Below, in pieces: positions 5,674 to 7,176 of a stretch of 7,176 nucleotides of DNA (within the stretch, counting starts at the first letter, position 1; each line of letters opens with the position of its first letter). A program made the translations under genes and the position numbers. The stretch spans positions 1 to 7,176 of the forward strand of contig QMZD01000085.1 of the NCBI GenBank assembly GCA_003662985.1, in the 5' to 3' direction. This DNA comes from Archaeoglobales archaeon (lineage in GTDB: Archaea > Halobacteriota > Archaeoglobi > Archaeoglobales > Archaeoglobaceae). Under the pieces are notes generated by a model. That model was not told the origin of the DNA, ran no database searches, and saw only the letters and a program-made list of their open reading frames with translations.

Positions 5674-7176
5674 ATGGAAGCGGTAAAAATTAAAGCCAAG
5701 CCCGTTGGCCTCGTGAAAGGGCCTTCAGAGGGTTTTGATTTTAAGTTCGTTACTCCCGACAGATCATCGCTCAAAATCGGTGATTTCGTCTATTACATCC
5801 ACAACGGAAAAAAGGTAATCTGCAGGATTGTGAAAAGAAGTCCTTTAAGGCTTTTTCCTGACGTCTATCTTTCAAACCCGAGCATCAGCCCTGAAAGGAT
5901 TTTAAGAGTTATGGGGATAAGCACAACCGAATTCGAGCTTTTCGAGATAAAAGCAAGCATAATTGGATACTATGACGAGATTTTAGGCTTTGTAAACCCT
6001 CGCATAACCCCAGAACCCGGGAAGGAGATCTATCTCGCTGAGAAAGAAGTTATCGAGGAGTCATTGCTGAAGAAAAAGGTAGGCGAAGAGGGATCGATCC
6101 ACCTTGGATACCTTCTCAACAGGGAAGACGACGTATCTGTGGTTTTGGATACCTCACTCGTTGTCAGCGAGCACATGTGCATTCTTGCTTCAACAGGCAG
6201 CGGAAAGAGCTATCTAGCTGGAGTTCTTGTCGAGGAACTCCTTAAACCCTACAACTCCGCAGCCGTACTAATTCTCGACCCTCACAGCGAATATCACACG
6301 CTTAAAGAGATTGAGGGGTTGAAAGAGTATAATTCCGATGGATATAGAGCGATGGTAAAGATCTTTGGAAAGGATGAGATAAAGATAAGACTTTGCGAAC
6401 TTGAATATGATGAGTTGATTAACGTGCTTCCCTCTCTCAGCGATAAAATGGAGGCTATACTGAACGTTGTTTACAGAGAGCTTGAAGGGGAGAAGTTCAC
6501 GGTCGACGATCTCATGGAGGCTATCAAAGCGAGAGCTGAGGATGAGAGGGATATTACCGCAAGAGCCCTTACATGGAGAATCAGGAGGTACATTGAGAAC
6601 GTTGACATAATCGATGATTACATCCACTTGGAGCTAAAGGATATTCTAAAGCCGGGGATGGCTGCCGTGCTTCAAATGTCCGAGATGAGTGATCTTGAAC
6701 AGCAGCTTTTAACCTCCGTACTCTTGAAAAGGATTTTAAACGCAAGAATAAATGCCGAAAAAGGGCTGGATGGTGAGAAGCTAGATTACCCGGTCTTCGT
6801 TATCGTTGAAGAGGCTCACAGATTTGCCTCTCGAGAATCAAGAAGCTTTGACGTTCTCAAAACAATCCTATCTGAGGGTAGAAAATTTGGAGTGGGCATT
6901 TGTTTAATAAGCCAGAGACCCTCAAAGATCGATTCCGACATACTCAGCCAGTGTATGACCCAAGTTATAATGCGGATAGTTAATCCAGCCGATCAGGAAA
7001 ATATCAGAGCTTCGGTTGAGAGCGTTGGAAGGGAGCTGATAGAAGAGCTGCCCGGATTGACGAAGGGTCAGGCTTTGGTCGCTGGCGTTGCAATAAATTC
7101 CCCGATCCTGATGAGAGTAAGAAGAAGGCTCACCTCCCACGGAGGAGTCAGCAAGAACGCTCCAAAGGAATGGAAA
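5674..7176 (+). CDS. herA: HerA DNA translocase/helicase, open at the window edge
   Basis: HerA is a hexameric FtsK/VirB4-type ATPase that drives DNA through the NurA nuclease during end resection. The frame is open for 501 codons to the last base with no stop. Sulfolobus HerA is about 500 residues, so nearly the whole protein is probably present and the stop should lie just outside. The N-terminal HAS barrel covers about 1-165. The P-loop is ASTGSGKS (172-179, catalytic K178, with Ala in place of the first Gly). LDPHSEY (201-207) is the HerA motif after the second core strand. Walker B is VFVIVEEAHRF (E379, E380), followed by the sensor-like SQRPSKI (413-419, Q414) and by R434 in MRIVNPAD, a possible arginine finger. 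A basic C-terminal segment (RVRRRLTSHGG, 481-491) fits the arm that braces the neighbouring subunit. It is the last visible gene of the operon. Confidence 0.93.
   Translation, partial: MEAVKIKAKPVGLVKGPSEGFDFKFVTPDRSSLKIGDFVYYIHNGKKVICRIVKRSPLRLFPDVYLSNPSISPERILRVMGISTTEFELFEIKASIIGYYDEILGFVNPRITPEPGKEIYLAEKEVIEESLLKKKVGEEGSIHLGYLLNREDDVSVVLDTSLVVSEHMCILASTGSGKSYLAGVLVEELLKPYNSAAVLILDPHSEYHTLKEIEGLKEYNSDGYRAMVKIFGKDEIKIRLCELEYDELINVLPSLSDKMEAILNVVYRELEGEKFTVDDLMEAIKARAEDERDITARALTWRIRRYIENVDIIDDYIHLELKDILKPGMAAVLQMSEMSDLEQQLLTSVLLKRILNARINAEKGLDGEKLDYPVFVIVEEAHRFASRESRSFDVLKTILSEGRKFGVGICLISQRPSKIDSDILSQCMTQVIMRIVNPADQENIRASVESVGRELIEELPGLTKGQALVAGVAINSPILMRVRRRLTSHGGVSKNAPKEWK

Noticed and set aside
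6268..7140. Minus-strand open frames at 6268-6627 and 6922-7140
   Set aside because: They lie within the continuous herA frame, whose motifs are all visible, and have no independent support.
177..7176. Anti-phage defence island of the HerA-nuclease type
   Set aside because: Known HerA defence pairs carry SIR2 or DUF4297 effectors. Here the partners are NurA, Mre11 and Rad50, the standard archaeal recombination set, with no mobile element, toxin or integrase nearby.

Overview
The window looks like part of a thermophilic euryarchaeal chromosome. The grounds are the gene set (Mre11, Rad50, NurA and HerA together), AGGTGA-type Shine-Dalgarno sites, a BRE/TATA-like promoter, heavy use of AGA/AGG and ATA codons, and Glu/Lys-rich proteins. 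Archaeoglobales or a relative is possible, but the lineage cannot be fixed from sequence reading alone.

Layout. Bases 1-56 hold, on the minus strand, the first 18 codons of a gene that reads like an Mth938-domain (DUF498) protein. Bases 57-176 are a divergent, AT-rich promoter region with an archaeal BRE/TATA-like element placed for a leaderless transcript and two neighbouring inverted repeats. From 177 to the end, five plus-strand genes form one tight operon: mre11 (177-1565), rad50 (1525-4179, overlapping mre11 by 41 bp), nurA (4218-5156), a small unnamed gene (5174-5647) and herA (5674 to the edge, still open). There are no other gaps of note.

How the genes work together. In thermophilic archaea, Mre11-Rad50 senses and processes DNA double-strand ends. 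The hexameric HerA translocase then pairs with the NurA nuclease to generate the long 3' single-stranded tail loaded with RadA for recombination. All four catalytic proteins keep their visible active-site motifs, so the operon looks functional.

Two points stand out. First, the Rad50 hook is not the classical CxxC: the only two cysteines of the coiled coil are spaced C-x6-C, exactly mid-protein. Second, the 157-residue protein between NurA and HerA shares short matches in the same order with the N-terminal HAS-barrel part of HerA itself (LKIGD, then PxPGxExxLA). It ends where the HerA P-loop would begin, which suggests a stand-alone HerA-barrel paralogue, perhaps a docking or assembly subunit.
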